Shown piece by piece: positions 44,141 to 53,364 of a stretch of DNA of 64,000 bases. Source of the DNA: Thermococcus siculi (GTDB lineage: Archaea > Methanobacteriota_B > Thermococci > Thermococcales > Thermococcaceae); contig NZ_CP015103.1 of the NCBI RefSeq assembly GCF_002214505.1, positions 496,001-560,000 on the forward strand, in the 5' to 3' direction. The notes beneath the pieces were generated by a model that was not told the DNA's origin, searched no databases, and saw nothing but the letters and a program-made list of their open reading frames with translations. A program made the translations under genes and the position numbers. How positions within the stretch are numbered: the first letter of the stretch is position 1; the number at the start of each line of letters is the position of its first letter.

Positions 44141-45316
44141 TTAAGCCTTTGCCCTCTTTATGTACTCCTTGAAGAAAATTGGCGTCGTCAGTGCGGTGAG
44201 CATCGAGACCGCTATGACGCTGGCGAAGAGAACCTGGTCTATCAAACCCGCGCTGAGGCCGAAGGTCAGGATGGCCAGCTCGAGGCTTCCCCTTCCCCCC
44301 ATGCCGATTCCTATGAGCGCCGAATCGCTCCAGTTAAGGCCGAAGAGCCTCGCGCCGAGGCCGCAGCCGAAGAACTTTCCGAGAACCGCCGCCAGGTAGA
44401 GCGCTCCTATGAGGGCCAGGCTTATGTCCGCCAGGGGCGGGTTGAACATCAGCCCGACGTAGATAAAGAAGAGGGGTATGAAGAACTCGGTGAGAACCAC
44501 CTGAAGATCCTCTATCAGCTCGTTGAGCTTTATCCTGGTCACGACGAGCGGATCTTTCCTCTCGCGGAGCCTGCTGATGGTCAGACCGGCCAGATAGGCG
44601 CCGATTATCTGGTTGAGACCGACCCACTGGGCTATTATCGCGAGGGTGAAGGTGAGTATCAGCGTGAAGGTGAAGAAGACGTTGAGGTTTCTGACTATCG
44701 GATAGAACCACTTGGCCCTCTTGAAGACGTACTCGGATACGAGAAGCGTCGCGGCTATGAAGGCGAATATCTTGACGGTGAGTATTCCGAAGGATGCGGC
44801 GTTGAGGCCTCCCTCCGCCAGGGCGGTTATTATTCCGATGAGATAGACGGCCATTATGTCGTCGGCGAAGGCCGCTCCCATGAGTATCGACGAGACGACC
44901 CTCTTGACGCGCTCCTTGACGAGGACGCCGCTCGTTACCTCTATGGCGGTGTTTCCGAGGGTTATGCCGACGAATATGGCCGCGGTGGTGCCCTTTCCGA
45001 AGAACTCCACAGTGAGGAAGCCGAGGACGAAGGAAAATGCCACGCCCAGGGCGGCAACAACGACCGCCTTCTTCGTGTTCTGGGCTATCGCGGAGAAGTT
45101 GCTGGTGAGACCCATGTAGAGCATCATCATTATCAGTCCGAACTCTGCGAGAACCTTTAACTCGTCGGTGGGCTCGATTACTCCAAGGACGAACGGCCCC
45201 AGGAGGATTCCTGTCAGGACGTGGGCTATTATGGGGTGTATACCGACCCGTTCGAAGAGCCACTCTATGGTCTTCGCCGTCACGAGCAGAATCGCCAGGG
45301 CCGCGAGGAAGTCCAC
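44141..45316 (-). CDS. CPA2 family cation:proton antiporter
   Basis: A 391-residue Na+ or K+/H+ antiporter of the Kef/Nap type with about 12 membrane segments. The ion-binding pair is the adjacent acidic residues in ILMGAAFADDIMAVYLIG (about 140-157); GIGMGGRGSLELAILTFGL is the conserved C-terminal region. The GTG start at 45316 follows GGGGGGACTGAC and sits one base after the stop of the TIGR00304 gene, so the two are co-expressed. No RCK regulatory domain is attached. Confidence 0.92.
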   Translation of the reverse strand: MDFLAALAILLVTAKTIEWLFERVGIHPIIAHVLTGILLGPFVLGVIEPTDELKVLAEFGLIMMMLYMGLTSNFSAIAQNTKKAVVVAALGVAFSFVLGFLTVEFFGKGTTAAIFVGITLGNTAIEVTSGVLVKERVKRVVSSILMGAAFADDIMAVYLIGIITALAEGGLNAASFGILTVKIFAFIAATLLVSEYVFKRAKWFYPIVRNLNVFFTFTLILTFTLAIIAQWVGLNQIIGAYLAGLTISRLRERKDPLVVTRIKLNELIEDLQVVLTEFFIPLFFIYVGLMFNPPLADISLALIGALYLAAVLGKFFGCGLGARLFGLNWSDSALIGIGMGGRGSLELAILTFGLSAGLIDQVLFASVIAVSMLTALTTPIFFKEYIKRAKA

Positions 45317-45317
45317 G

Positions 45318-45566
45318 TCAGTCCCCCCTTGAGAGAATCGCAGCGATGATCCAGAGGGCCATGAGGATTATCGCCAGCACCATCGCCATTCCGGCCGCTC
45401 CCCTGCTCGTTCCGAAGACTATTGGGATTGGCCCTATCATTATCACCCCGCCGCCCTCAACGTCACCCTCTTCATTGAAGGCCGAGACTATCGTGCCTAT
45501 GAACACCAGCAGGAAGCCTATGAGTATCAGCGCCATTCCGCTCAGTATCAGTGCCTTCCCGTCCAT
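45318..45566 (-). CDS. TIGR00304 family small membrane protein
   Basis: An 82-residue archaeal protein with two membrane segments (about 8-29 and 58-78) joined by a Gly-rich, acidic loop GDVEGGGVIMIGPIPIVFG; this pattern is that of the TIGR00304 (DUF131) family. Function unknown. There is no ribosome binding site; a TATA-like CTTTAAAAG about 28 bases upstream suggests leaderless translation. It is first in an operon with the antiporter, perhaps as a small partner. Confidence 0.82.
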   Translation of the reverse strand: MDGKALILSGMALILIGFLLVFIGTIVSAFNEEGDVEGGGVIMIGPIPIVFGTSRGAAGMAMVLAIILMALWIIAAILSRGD

Positions 45567-45644
45567 ACGTTAGGGGCTTCCCCTTAGTCTTTTAAAGTTT
45601 AGCGCCACCCAAAGGGTTAAAACGCCCGGAGGGGATTTTTCAAC

Positions 45645-46340
45645 ATGCTTGTGCTCGTTGACCTTGACGACACCCTGTGCAATACGTGGGAGGCCGCCAG
45701 ATACAGCGTCCTCAGGCTGGTCCCTCATCTCCTTCGGAGGAGGAAGTTCCGGGCCTTCTTCTACATCCTTACCGCCCGCTACCGCGAGCTGGAACAGTCG
45801 AGGGAGTTCCACACCCTGGACTTCGACAAGCTGGTTGAGAGGGTCATGAAAAAGGTTTACGCTAAAATCCAGCCCGATGAGCTTGAGGAGATAACCCACC
45901 TGGTCGACAGGGTGTTTTTCTCAAACCTGCGGCTTTATCCAGATGCGATCCCATTTCTTAACGGGTTGAAATCCCTGGGGGCTAAAATCGTTCTCGTGAC
46001 GGACTCCTCAACCAAGTGGCAGCGCAAGAAGCTCGAGTACCTCGGTATAAAGGACTACTTCGACGCGCTGATAATAAGCGGTGAAACGGGCCACAGCAAG
46101 CTCGAACCCCATAACTTCCGCCTCGCGAGGCGGCTCTTTCCCGACGATGAGGTCTACATGGTCGGGGACAGGGACGACACCGACATGCGGGGAGGGAAGG
46201 AGATAGGTGCCATAACGATACTCGTCCAGAGGGGCTACTTCAGGGGAAGGCTGGCTAAACACGCGGATTACGTGGTGAAAGACCTCGTTGAGGCCCTGGA
46301 GGTGATAAGGCGTGAGCATGAAGCGCGAGCTAAAGCGTAA
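45645..46340 (+). CDS. HAD family hydrolase
   Basis: A 231-residue haloacid dehalogenase-like phosphatase. Motif I VDLDDTLCNTW (4-14), motif II VLVTDSSTKWQ, and motifs III-IV SKLEPHNF ... MVGDRDDTDMRGG are complete. The helical cap after residue 15 is of the small C1 type. GGAGGGG lies before the start. The gene overlaps the next by 29 bases. Substrate unspecified. Confidence 0.9.
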   Translation: MLVLVDLDDTLCNTWEAARYSVLRLVPHLLRRRKFRAFFYILTARYRELEQSREFHTLDFDKLVERVMKKVYAKIQPDELEEITHLVDRVFFSNLRLYPDAIPFLNGLKSLGAKIVLVTDSSTKWQRKKLEYLGIKDYFDALIISGETGHSKLEPHNFRLARRLFPDDEVYMVGDRDDTDMRGGKEIGAITILVQRGYFRGRLAKHADYVVKDLVEALEVIRREHEARAKA

Positions 46341-46941
46341 GTCCCTCCACCTGACCGGCCTGAGCGTCCCGCTGAGCTACTACCTCTTCGGCAGGGAGCT
46401 TACGCTCACCTTCATAGCCCTCGCCTTCTTCATCTTCGTGATCCTAGAACCCTTCAGGATAATCGAGGAACTGAGGGACAACATAAAGCGGAGGCTCAGG
46501 ATATACGTCGACAACGACGTTTTCGAGCGCGTTGAAGCAATCGAGAAGCACATCAACGAGATAACGAGGGAGCACGAGCGCTACCGCGTCGCGGCCCACG
46601 TATACTTTGCCGCAGCTTCCTTCATAGTCGTGTACTTCTTCCCCATGGAGGTGGCCGTTGGAGCCATAACCGTCGCAACCGTTGGAGACGCCCTGGCCGC
46701 GATAATCGGCAAATCCTTCGGAAGGCACCGTTTCTCCAACGGAAAGAGCCTCGAGGGGAGTCTGGCATACTTCCTCTCCGGCGTTGCAATACTCTGGCCT
46801 CTCGTTGGCCTTCCCCTGGCGATAGTAGGCTCCCTGGCCGGGATGATAGCCGAGTTCTACAACCTTCCCCCGGATGACAACTTCTCGAACCAGCTGGCGA
46901 TAGCGCTGGTCATATACCTCGTTGATGTGCTGGTCCTTTGA
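46312..46941 (+). CDS. dolichol/polyprenol kinase-like membrane protein
   Basis: A 209-residue membrane protein of the dolichol kinase/CDP-archaeol-like (SEC59/DgkA2-type) family. The nucleotide-binding signature VATVGDALAAIIGKSFGRHR (about 122-141) has the conserved Gly-Asp-x-x-Ala-x-x-x-Gly-Lys pattern; five or six hydrophobic segments surround it. The GTG start at 46312 is supported by GGTGAT five bases upstream. It could phosphorylate a polyprenol lipid, perhaps the glycan carrier used by archaeal N-glycosylation. Co-transcribed with the HAD gene. Confidence 0.8.
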   Translation: MSMKRELKRKSLHLTGLSVPLSYYLFGRELTLTFIALAFFIFVILEPFRIIEELRDNIKRRLRIYVDNDVFERVEAIEKHINEITREHERYRVAAHVYFAAASFIVVYFFPMEVAVGAITVATVGDALAAIIGKSFGRHRFSNGKSLEGSLAYFLSGVAILWPLVGLPLAIVGSLAGMIAEFYNLPPDDNFSNQLAIALVIYLVDVLVL

Positions 46942-47004
46942 GCCTTCTGCTCCCTTGACGCCCACATGGTCCGTGTAATAAAGAAGAACGAAGAAGAGGG
47001 GCGG

Positions 47005-50000
47005 TCACTCGATGGTGACCGTCGCGAACTCAGTGAAGGTGTCGACGTCTCCCCACTCCTGTCCCGGATCGGTGTCCTTGACGGCGTCCTGGAGTGGCAG
47101 ACTGTCGACTGCGGAGTCACCGGCGCCCTGTCCGGTTATGTAGGCGATTATGTTTATCTTCTCGGGCTTTCCTCCGAGGGCCTTCCATGGGATGGCTATC
47201 TCGAGGGTCTGCAGTCCGTTCTCGGCACCGCCGGTGTAGTTGTAGAAACCCACCCACTTGAGGTCCTCGTACTTCCAGCTTCCGTTCTCCCAGAGCGTAA
47301 TCTGGGCGCTGGTTATGTTGCTGGTTCCCTGGTCTCCGAAGAACTCCCCGTTCCAGAAGAAGTAGAGCTGCGCGTCGATGCCCTTCTCGAAGTTGACCCT
47401 CCTGGCCCAGCTGTCCTGGCCGGTTGTGTAGCCACCGTCCTTGTAGTCGAGGGATATGCCGTAGGCGATCCTCCAGGAGGCCTTGTTCTCGGTGGTGAGC
47501 GCTATGTAGAGGAACTGGTCGTCGTAGTCGATGTAGAGGGCCTTGAGGTTGGCTCCGTCCTGGCCGTATCCAACGTCATCAACAGCAATCGGCTCAACGT
47601 CCCAGTCGTCGAGGTTTCCGTCGATGGCCTTGGTGAGGTTCTTGGCCAGCTCCTTCATGTACTCCTCGCGCTCGAGTTCGCCGCTCTGGGCCTTCTCCAG
47701 CATCGCCTCCATCTCGCTGACGACCTTCTTGAGGCCGGTGTAGGCGCGGTATATCTTGAGGGACGCTCCGAAGGCGTAGCTTGGGCTGTCTATAAGCTCC
47801 TTGCCCTCGTTGTAGAGCCTCAGGAGGTCCATAACCTCGTTCTCAAGCTCATCGAGCCTCTCCATCATGTCGTCGGTGAGGGGCATGTTCCTGAGCTGCT
47901 GGTCCAGCTCGGTGTAGCGGGCGTAGTCCTTCTCAAAGTGCCGGACTCCGTAGTACCTGTTGTGCATGACGAAGGCGTTCTGGAAGGCCATGAGCCTCTG
48001 GAGCTTAACGGTGGTCATGCTCGCTCCTTCTATGATGTTGTCCATCTTTATCGTGACGTAGTAGTCGGGGATGTTGTCGGCCAGCTCCTTGATGGTGGTC
48101 GACTCCATAGTGAGGGTGTCCACTATGTCGCTTATTCCATCGTTGGCGAAGTCGTTTCCGAAGTTCCAGACGCCCTCGCCGTAGCTGAAGCCGGTGGCGA
48201 CCTGGAACTTAAAGCTCTTGGCGCCCTCAAAGACTCCGACGGGAACCCTGACCTCGATGGTGTTCTTCGAGAGGTCGATGCCCACCATGGCCCCGCTGAC
48301 GGACACTATATTGCCCTCCGGGTCGACGAAGTAGAGGAGCGAGAGTTTGCTGTTCCCGGCGGCGGCAGTCGCCTTGGTCTGACCGGTGTACTGGTTGCCC
48401 GCGAGGTTTATTGCCATCTGTATGTCCCACTTGAGGGGCGTCCTGGTGTCCATCTCGCCCGCGAACCAGTCGGCTCCGCCATCCTTGTAGTCGATCGGAA
48501 CCGCAACGAAGGTAGCTCCGTTGTCGCCTATCTTTATGTTGTTCATGTCGGCGAACTTGAAGAGGAAGTAGACGTAGCGGTCGTCCTTGGTGACGCCGAC
48601 CTCGGTGAGATCAGCGTGGGATGACTTCCCACCCGGGAGGTAGGGGTCCTTCTCGGTTCTCTGGTCTCCAACGGCGTCCCTCCATATGAAGTAGCCGTTC
48701 TGGACGATGTAGGAGTTCGGAGAGATGTCAACCGTTATCCAGTCGTCGGGGTTGCCGTCGACGTCTATGTTCCCCACCCAGACGACCTGGACGTCCATTG
48801 TGTACTCGTTGTTGGTCTCGCTGGCCTCGGGGATGGCGTTCTCCTCATCAACAACGGCCTTTATGGTGTAGGTTCCGGTTGCGTTCGGCTTCCACGTGAA
48901 GGTGAACCACTTCTCCTCGCCCGGTCCCAGGTCGACGGTCCAGTTGGCACTCAGGGTGCCGTTGACGTAGACCTTGACGCTGGCGTTCTGGGCCGGCAGG
49001 GAACCCTCGTTCTTAACGGTGACGTTGTAGACGGCGTTCCTGTTGAGGCCGACCACTCCAGGCCCGGTTATGCCCGTCGTAAGGTCGGCCATGAGGAACC
49101 AGCTCTCAACGCGGAGGGTAGTGAAGACGTCGCTGTCGCCCCACTCGTTGCCTATGTTGGAGTAGTCTATGGCGGGGTCGGCGGGGGCGCTATCAACGGC
49201 GCTGCTTCCGCCACCGCCCGCTATCCAGGATATGACTGCGAAGTTCGGCCTCTTTCCGCCGAGGGCGCTCCACGGAATGGCTATTTCAACGGTTTGGAGA
49301 CCAGTTGAGGCGTCTCCGGTGTAGGCGAACTTGCCCCCAACATCGGCGATTCCCTTGTAGTCCCAGCCACTTCCGGTCCAGGTTATGAAGTTGTCGGCTA
49401 GTATTTTACCGTCTCCACCGCTCCACCAGAAGTAGATCTCGTAGTCGGCCGCGTACTGACCGCCAAAGCCTATCTTCCTGCCCCACGCGTCGGAGGGGTC
49501 GCTTCCACCGGTGTATCCGTTCCCGCTTCCAGGATCAACGTCGATTCCTATTCCGTAGGCTAGGTCCCAGCTCTGGGTGTTGCTGGTTTTTATCGCTAGG
49601 TAGAGGTACTCGTTGTCCCACGAGACGTACATCTTGTCTATCTCAGCTCCGGCAAGCCCGCTGTCACCGGATGAGAACTGCTCGTTGAGGGTCCAGTCGC
49701 TGAGGTCACCGTCTATGGTCTTTGGAACGACAGAAACGACCGCGAGGTTTACGAAGGTGTCATGATCGCCCCACTCCGAGTTTATGTCCGAGTAATCGAT
49801 CGCGGAGTTTATAGGCACGGCGTCAACGGCCGAGCCGCCGCTCCCTGTGACCCACGCGACGACACCAATCTTCTCGGGCCTTCCTCCGAGGGCACTCCAC
49901 GGTATCTTTATCTCAACGGTCTGAAGACCCGTTGAGGTGTCCCCCGTGTATGCGAAGCTTCCCCCAACGCCGCTTATGCTGTTGTAGTTCCAGCCGCTTC

Positions 50001-50430
50001 CGGTCCAGGCGTTGAAGTTGTCGGTGCCCATTCCGCTGTTCCAGCCCCACCAGAAGTAAATCTCGTAATCAACTGCAAAGCCGTTGCTGAAGTTTATCTG
50101 CCTGCCCCACGAGTCGCTGGACCCGGTGTAACCGTTCCCGGTTCCGGGGTCGACGTCTATGCCTATTCCATAGGCGACGTCCCAGCTCTGGGTATTCCTC
50201 GTTGTGATCATGATATACAGGTACTGGTCATCCCATGCGAGGTACAGGTTCTTGAGGTTGGCTCCGGCGAGTCCGTTGTCCGGTGATGTTGAGATGTAGT
50301 CAGAACCGGTCCAGTCACTGAGATCCCCGTCTATTATTTTAGTGCCGTACATTGCGCTGACGAGGCTCGATAGGGGCACTAAACTAAACAGCAAAACCGA
50401 TATCAATACAAGGGTAGCCGTTTTCTTCAC
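47005..50430 (-). CDS. large secreted protein with three DOMON/glucodextranase-like domains and CARDB
   Basis: A 1141-residue exported protein. The signal peptide follows the GTG start (VKKTATLVLISVLLFSLVPL), with GGAGGTGGACAAA as ribosome binding site. Three homologous beta domains, each starting IDGDLSDW or IDGNLDDW and ending in a GDxDTF or GDSDVF segment, occupy about residues 28-228, 233-440 and 932-1141. Between them are a CARDB-like domain (about 450-550), a glucodextranase C-terminal-like region (about 552-793) and a helical stretch. This resembles accessory domains of archaeal amylopullulanases without the catalytic part. It shares a promoter region with 4-alpha-glucanotransferase, so a starch-binding surface role is plausible. 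Confidence 0.82.
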   Translation of the reverse strand: MKKTATLVLISVLLFSLVPLSSLVSAMYGTKIIDGDLSDWTGSDYISTSPDNGLAGANLKNLYLAWDDQYLYIMITTRNTQSWDVAYGIGIDVDPGTGNGYTGSSDSWGRQINFSNGFAVDYEIYFWWGWNSGMGTDNFNAWTGSGWNYNSISGVGGSFAYTGDTSTGLQTVEIKIPWSALGGRPEKIGVVAWVTGSGGSAVDAVPINSAIDYSDINSEWGDHDTFVNLAVVSVVPKTIDGDLSDWTLNEQFSSGDSGLAGAEIDKMYVSWDNEYLYLAIKTSNTQSWDLAYGIGIDVDPGSGNGYTGGSDPSDAWGRKIGFGGQYAADYEIYFWWSGGDGKILADNFITWTGSGWDYKGIADVGGKFAYTGDASTGLQTVEIAIPWSALGGKRPNFAVISWIAGGGGSSAVDSAPADPAIDYSNIGNEWGDSDVFTTLRVESWFLMADLTTGITGPGVVGLNRNAVYNVTVKNEGSLPAQNASVKVYVNGTLSANWTVDLGPGEEKWFTFTWKPNATGTYTIKAVVDEENAIPEASETNNEYTMDVQVVWVGNIDVDGNPDDWITVDISPNSYIVQNGYFIWRDAVGDQRTEKDPYLPGGKSSHADLTEVGVTKDDRYVYFLFKFADMNNIKIGDNGATFVAVPIDYKDGGADWFAGEMDTRTPLKWDIQMAINLAGNQYTGQTKATAAAGNSKLSLLYFVDPEGNIVSVSGAMVGIDLSKNTIEVRVPVGVFEGAKSFKFQVATGFSYGEGVWNFGNDFANDGISDIVDTLTMESTTIKELADNIPDYYVTIKMDNIIEGASMTTVKLQRLMAFQNAFVMHNRYYGVRHFEKDYARYTELDQQLRNMPLTDDMMERLDELENEVMDLLRLYNEGKELIDSPSYAFGASLKIYRAYTGLKKVVSEMEAMLEKAQSGELEREEYMKELAKNLTKAIDGNLDDWDVEPIAVDDVGYGQDGANLKALYIDYDDQFLYIALTTENKASWRIAYGISLDYKDGGYTTGQDSWARRVNFEKGIDAQLYFFWNGEFFGDQGTSNITSAQITLWENGSWKYEDLKWVGFYNYTGGAENGLQTLEIAIPWKALGGKPEKINIIAYITGQGAGDSAVDSLPLQDAVKDTDPGQEWGDVDTFTEFATVTIE

Positions 50431-50472
50431 TTTGTCCACCTCCGAGGGGCTAAGTCCCCAAGGGTGTACGGT

Positions 50473-50489
50473 AATCACCCGTAGTGAGT
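50473..50489 (-). promoter_or_regulatory. degenerate Thermococcales Glycolytic Motif
   Basis: aatcac-N5-gtgagt, matching the consensus TATCAC-N5-GTGATA at 9 of 12 positions. It lies about 25 bases beyond the shared TATA element, over the expected start of the minus-strand secreted protein transcript. Confidence 0.55.
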
Positions 50490-50502
50490 ATTTGGAGAAA
50501 AA

Positions 50503-50514
50503 GGTTTATATGCC
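50503..50514. promoter_or_regulatory. shared bidirectional TATA element
   Basis: GGTTTATATGCC reads as GGCATATAAACC on the other strand, so one AT-rich core can serve both the glucanotransferase and the secreted protein genes. It stands between the two glycolytic motifs. Confidence 0.6.
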
Positions 50515-50524
50515 TTTCTTCCCA

Positions 50525-50541
50525 TATCACTGCTAGTGATA
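50525..50541 (+). promoter_or_regulatory. Thermococcales Glycolytic Motif (TGM), perfect
   Basis: TATCAC-TGCTA-GTGATA, a perfect match to the TGM that the sugar-responsive regulator TrmBL1/Tgr binds. Its place downstream of the TATA element and before the glucanotransferase ATG is the arrangement of glycolytic genes repressed in the absence of sugar. Confidence 0.85.
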
Positions 50542-50564
50542 ACGGCTCTGGTGGGTGGTTGCCA

Positions 50565-52523
50565 ATGGTGAACTTTATCTTCGGTATTCATAACCATCAA
50601 CCCCTGGGGAACTTTGGATGGGTCATGGAGAGCGCCTATGACCGCTCCTACAGGCCTTTCATGGAGATACTTGAGGAGTACCCAAACATGAAGGTCGCGG
50701 TCCATTATTCCGGCCCCCTACTCGAGTGGATAGCCGAGAACAGGCCGGAGCACATCGACCTCCTCCGCTCTCTCGTTAAGAGGGGCCAGCTTGAGATGGT
50801 CGTTGCCGGCTTCTACGAGCCTGTTCTGGCTTCAATCCCCAAGGAGGACAGGATAGTCCAGATAGAGAAGCTCAAGGACTTTGCCAGAAAGCTCGGCTAC
50901 GATGCAAGGGGCGTCTGGCTCACCGAGAGGGTGTGGCAGCCGGAGCTCGTCAAGAGCCTCCGCGCCGCTGGTATAGACTACGTCATCGTCGACGACTACC
51001 ACTTCATGAGCGCCGGCCTCTCGAAGGAGGAACTCTACTGGCCCTACTACACCGAGGACGGCGGAGAGGTCATCACGGTTTTCCCGATCGATGAGAAGCT
51101 CCGCTATCTGATTCCCTTCCGCCCTGTCGAGAAGACCCTCGAGTACCTCCACTCCCTCGACGACGGCGACGAGAGCAAGGTGGCAGTCTTCCACGACGAC
51201 GGCGAGAAGTTCGGCGTCTGGCCCGGAACCCACGAGTGGGTCTACGAAAAGGGCTGGCTCAGGGAGTTTTTCGACGGGGTTTCGAGCGACGAGAGGATAA
51301 ACCTCATGCTCTATTCGGAGTACCTCGCCCGTTTCAGGCCGCGCGGTCTGGTCTACCTCCCGATAGCCTCATACTTCGAGATGAGCGAATGGAGCCTTCC
51401 GGCGAGGCAGGCGAAGCTCTTCGTCGAGTTCGTGGAGAAGCTGAAGGCCCAGAACCAGTTCGACCGCTACCGCGTCTTCGTTAGGGGAGGAATCTGGAAG
51501 AACTTCTTCTTCAAGTATCCCGAGAGCAACTACATGCACAAGAGGATGCTCATGGTGAGCAAAGCCGTCAGGGACAATCCGGAGGCCAGGGAGTTCATCC
51601 TCAAGGCCCAGTGCAACGACGCCTACTGGCACGGCGTCTTCGGCGGCGTTTACCTCCCGCACCTCCGCAGGGCCGTCTGGGAGAACATCATAAAGGCCCA
51701 GAGCCACGTCAAGACCGGAAGCTTCGTGAGGGACATAGACTTCGACGGACGGGACGAGGTTTTCATTGAAAACGAGAACTTCTACGCGGTGTTTAAGCCC
51801 GCCTACGGGGGTGCGCTCTTTGAGCTTTCGTCCAAGGGGAAGGCCATCAACTACAACGATGTGCTCGCGAGGCGCTGGGAGCACTACCACGAGGTTCCGG
51901 AGGCTGCGACTCCTGAGGAAGAGGGAGAAGAAGGAGTTGCCAGCATACACGAGCTTGGAAAGCAGATTCCTGACGAGATAAGGCGCGAGCTGGCCTACGA
52001 TGACCATCTCAGGGCCATCCTCCAGGACCACTTCCTCGATCCCGAGACCACCCTCGACGAGTACAGGCTCGGCAGATATGTCGAGCTAGGCGACTTCGTC
52101 AAGGGTGCCTACGACTTTGGACTCTTTGAGGATGGAATAACCCTCGAGAGGGACGGAACCGTCGGGGGGATGCCTGCCAGGGTCGAGAAGACGTTCCACC
52201 TCACAGAGGACGGCTTCGCCGTCGAGTACACCGTGAGGAGTGGGAGGAAGGCCCTCTTCGGCGTCGAGCTAAACCTCGCCGTCCACAGCGTGATGGAGAA
52301 CCCCGGAGAGTTCGAGGCTAAGACGTTCGAGGTGAACGACCCCTACGGCATCGGAAGGGTTGGGATAGAGCTGGACAGAAAAGTGAAGGTCTGGAAGTAC
52401 CCGATAAAGACCCTCAGCCAGAGCGAATCCGGGTGGGACTTCATCCAGCAGGGCGTCAGCTACACGGTGCTGTTTCCGGTGGACGGTGAGCTTAGGTTCA
52501 GGCTCCTCTTTAGGGAGCTTTGA
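50565..52523 (+). CDS. GH57 4-alpha-glucanotransferase
   Basis: Disproportionates maltooligosaccharides, 652 residues, close in length and sequence pattern to the Thermococcus litoralis enzyme (659). The nucleophile Glu is in WLTERVWQPE (Glu121) and the acid/base Asp in FHDDGEKFGVWPGT (Asp211 or 212). The N-terminal GIHNHQPLGNF is the diagnostic GH57 motif. ATG 50565 follows GGTGGTTGCC; the frame upstream to 50484 lies in the promoter. The gene is regulated by a TGM and divergent from a secreted carbohydrate-binding candidate, so the two belong to the starch/maltodextrin response. Confidence 0.96.
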   Translation: MVNFIFGIHNHQPLGNFGWVMESAYDRSYRPFMEILEEYPNMKVAVHYSGPLLEWIAENRPEHIDLLRSLVKRGQLEMVVAGFYEPVLASIPKEDRIVQIEKLKDFARKLGYDARGVWLTERVWQPELVKSLRAAGIDYVIVDDYHFMSAGLSKEELYWPYYTEDGGEVITVFPIDEKLRYLIPFRPVEKTLEYLHSLDDGDESKVAVFHDDGEKFGVWPGTHEWVYEKGWLREFFDGVSSDERINLMLYSEYLARFRPRGLVYLPIASYFEMSEWSLPARQAKLFVEFVEKLKAQNQFDRYRVFVRGGIWKNFFFKYPESNYMHKRMLMVSKAVRDNPEAREFILKAQCNDAYWHGVFGGVYLPHLRRAVWENIIKAQSHVKTGSFVRDIDFDGRDEVFIENENFYAVFKPAYGGALFELSSKGKAINYNDVLARRWEHYHEVPEAATPEEEGEEGVASIHELGKQIPDEIRRELAYDDHLRAILQDHFLDPETTLDEYRLGRYVELGDFVKGAYDFGLFEDGITLERDGTVGGMPARVEKTFHLTEDGFAVEYTVRSGRKALFGVELNLAVHSVMENPGEFEAKTFEVNDPYGIGRVGIELDRKVKVWKYPIKTLSQSESGWDFIQQGVSYTVLFPVDGELRFRLLFREL

Positions 52524-52525
52524 TT

Positions 52526-53191
52526 TTAAATTTTAATCATCAGCCCCTCTATCTCCTTGTTTACGGATTTCGTCACATGGAACTCCGTTGTCCTGTTTTT
52601 CCTGGAGACCTGAATCACCGTGGTCGCTATGTCCTCGAGAAGGGCTATGACCGGTGGCTGGAGTGTTCCCACAACATCGGTCTTCAGGAACAGCATGGAT
52701 ATGCGCTTTTCGTTCCCCACGTACCTGGCCATCGCACTGATTATAACCCTGATGTTCTGGGGCGAAATCTCCGACGCTATGAAGAGCTTTTCAATGCCCA
52801 CAGTCACGGTCAGCAGGGGACTCATGGACTCGAGGAGCTTTTCGTAGGTTTCTCCGAATTTCTTTGCCATTATAACCGGCTCCGATATGTCTTTGATCCA
52901 TCCGATGACGTTGCCCGTTTCAATGGTTCCGCCCAGCTTGAGGACGTTTAACTCACCGAGGGCGTCGACGTCTAGGCCGGCAAGTTTGCCCTTGGCCATT
53001 AGGATGTGGAGCGAATCGAGGATATCGACGACCACTATGTTGCACCCGTTTTCTTTTGCCCATGAAATGAGCTGATAGAATCCGAAGTACTGATCCCCTC
53101 CATCCGTCCTCTCCACGAGAACTATTTCTCCCATCTTCATGGACTCCCACAGCTTCTGCATTATGGTGTCCCTCATGTTCACTTTCATCAT
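52526..53191 (-). CDS. DUF257 family protein
   Basis: A Thermococcales-specific DUF257 protein, 221 residues or slightly fewer. It has a RecA/KaiC-like outline without an obvious Walker A, e.g. GEIVLVERTDGGDQYFGFYQ and NIVVVDILDSLHILMAKGKL. The start is uncertain: ATG 53191, ATG 53188 and GTG 53182 share the GGGGATGAT region. A minus-strand TATA GATATAAGG at about 53238-53246 provides the promoter. It ends 2 bases after the convergent glucanotransferase stop. Function unknown. Confidence 0.82.
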   Translation of the reverse strand: MMKVNMRDTIMQKLWESMKMGEIVLVERTDGGDQYFGFYQLISWAKENGCNIVVVDILDSLHILMAKGKLAGLDVDALGELNVLKLGGTIETGNVIGWIKDISEPVIMAKKFGETYEKLLESMSPLLTVTVGIEKLFIASEISPQNIRVIISAMARYVGNEKRISMLFLKTDVVGTLQPPVIALLEDIATTVIQVSRKNRTTEFHVTKSVNKEIEGLMIKI

Positions 53192-53274
53192 CCCCTGCTA
53201 ACGTCATGTGGGGCTATCCGTAGTATTAATCTCGTAGGCCCTTATATCCTTTGCTGGGTGCTTCACAATGTTCG

Positions 53275-53309
53275 CGCCGGCCCGTGTGCGGGGTTTAACT
53301 GTGCCGGCG
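53275..53309. repeat. GC-rich inverted repeat between divergent genes
   Basis: CGCCGGC (53275-53281) and GCCGGCG (53303-53309) form 7-base arms around a 21-base loop that itself holds CCCG-TGTG-CGGG. It lies between the DUF257 and downstream membrane protein promoters. It may be a regulatory hairpin or protein site; it is not followed by a T tract in either direction that would make it a standard terminator. Confidence 0.4.
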
Positions 53310-53364
53310 TCATGAATTTTCAAAAGATTTTTATACCTTACTTCCAATTTCGAGTGGTGACACC

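Noticed and set aside
46966-48624. 552-residue frame opposite the secreted protein
   Set aside because: Composition is dominated by Val/Leu/Gly/Glu from antisense reading of codons on the minus strand; the minus-strand repeats and signal peptide are convincing.
53186-53195. C-box-like GGGATGATGA on the minus strand at the DUF257 start
   Set aside because: No D box at the right distance downstream; the motif is explained by the ribosome binding site and start codon.
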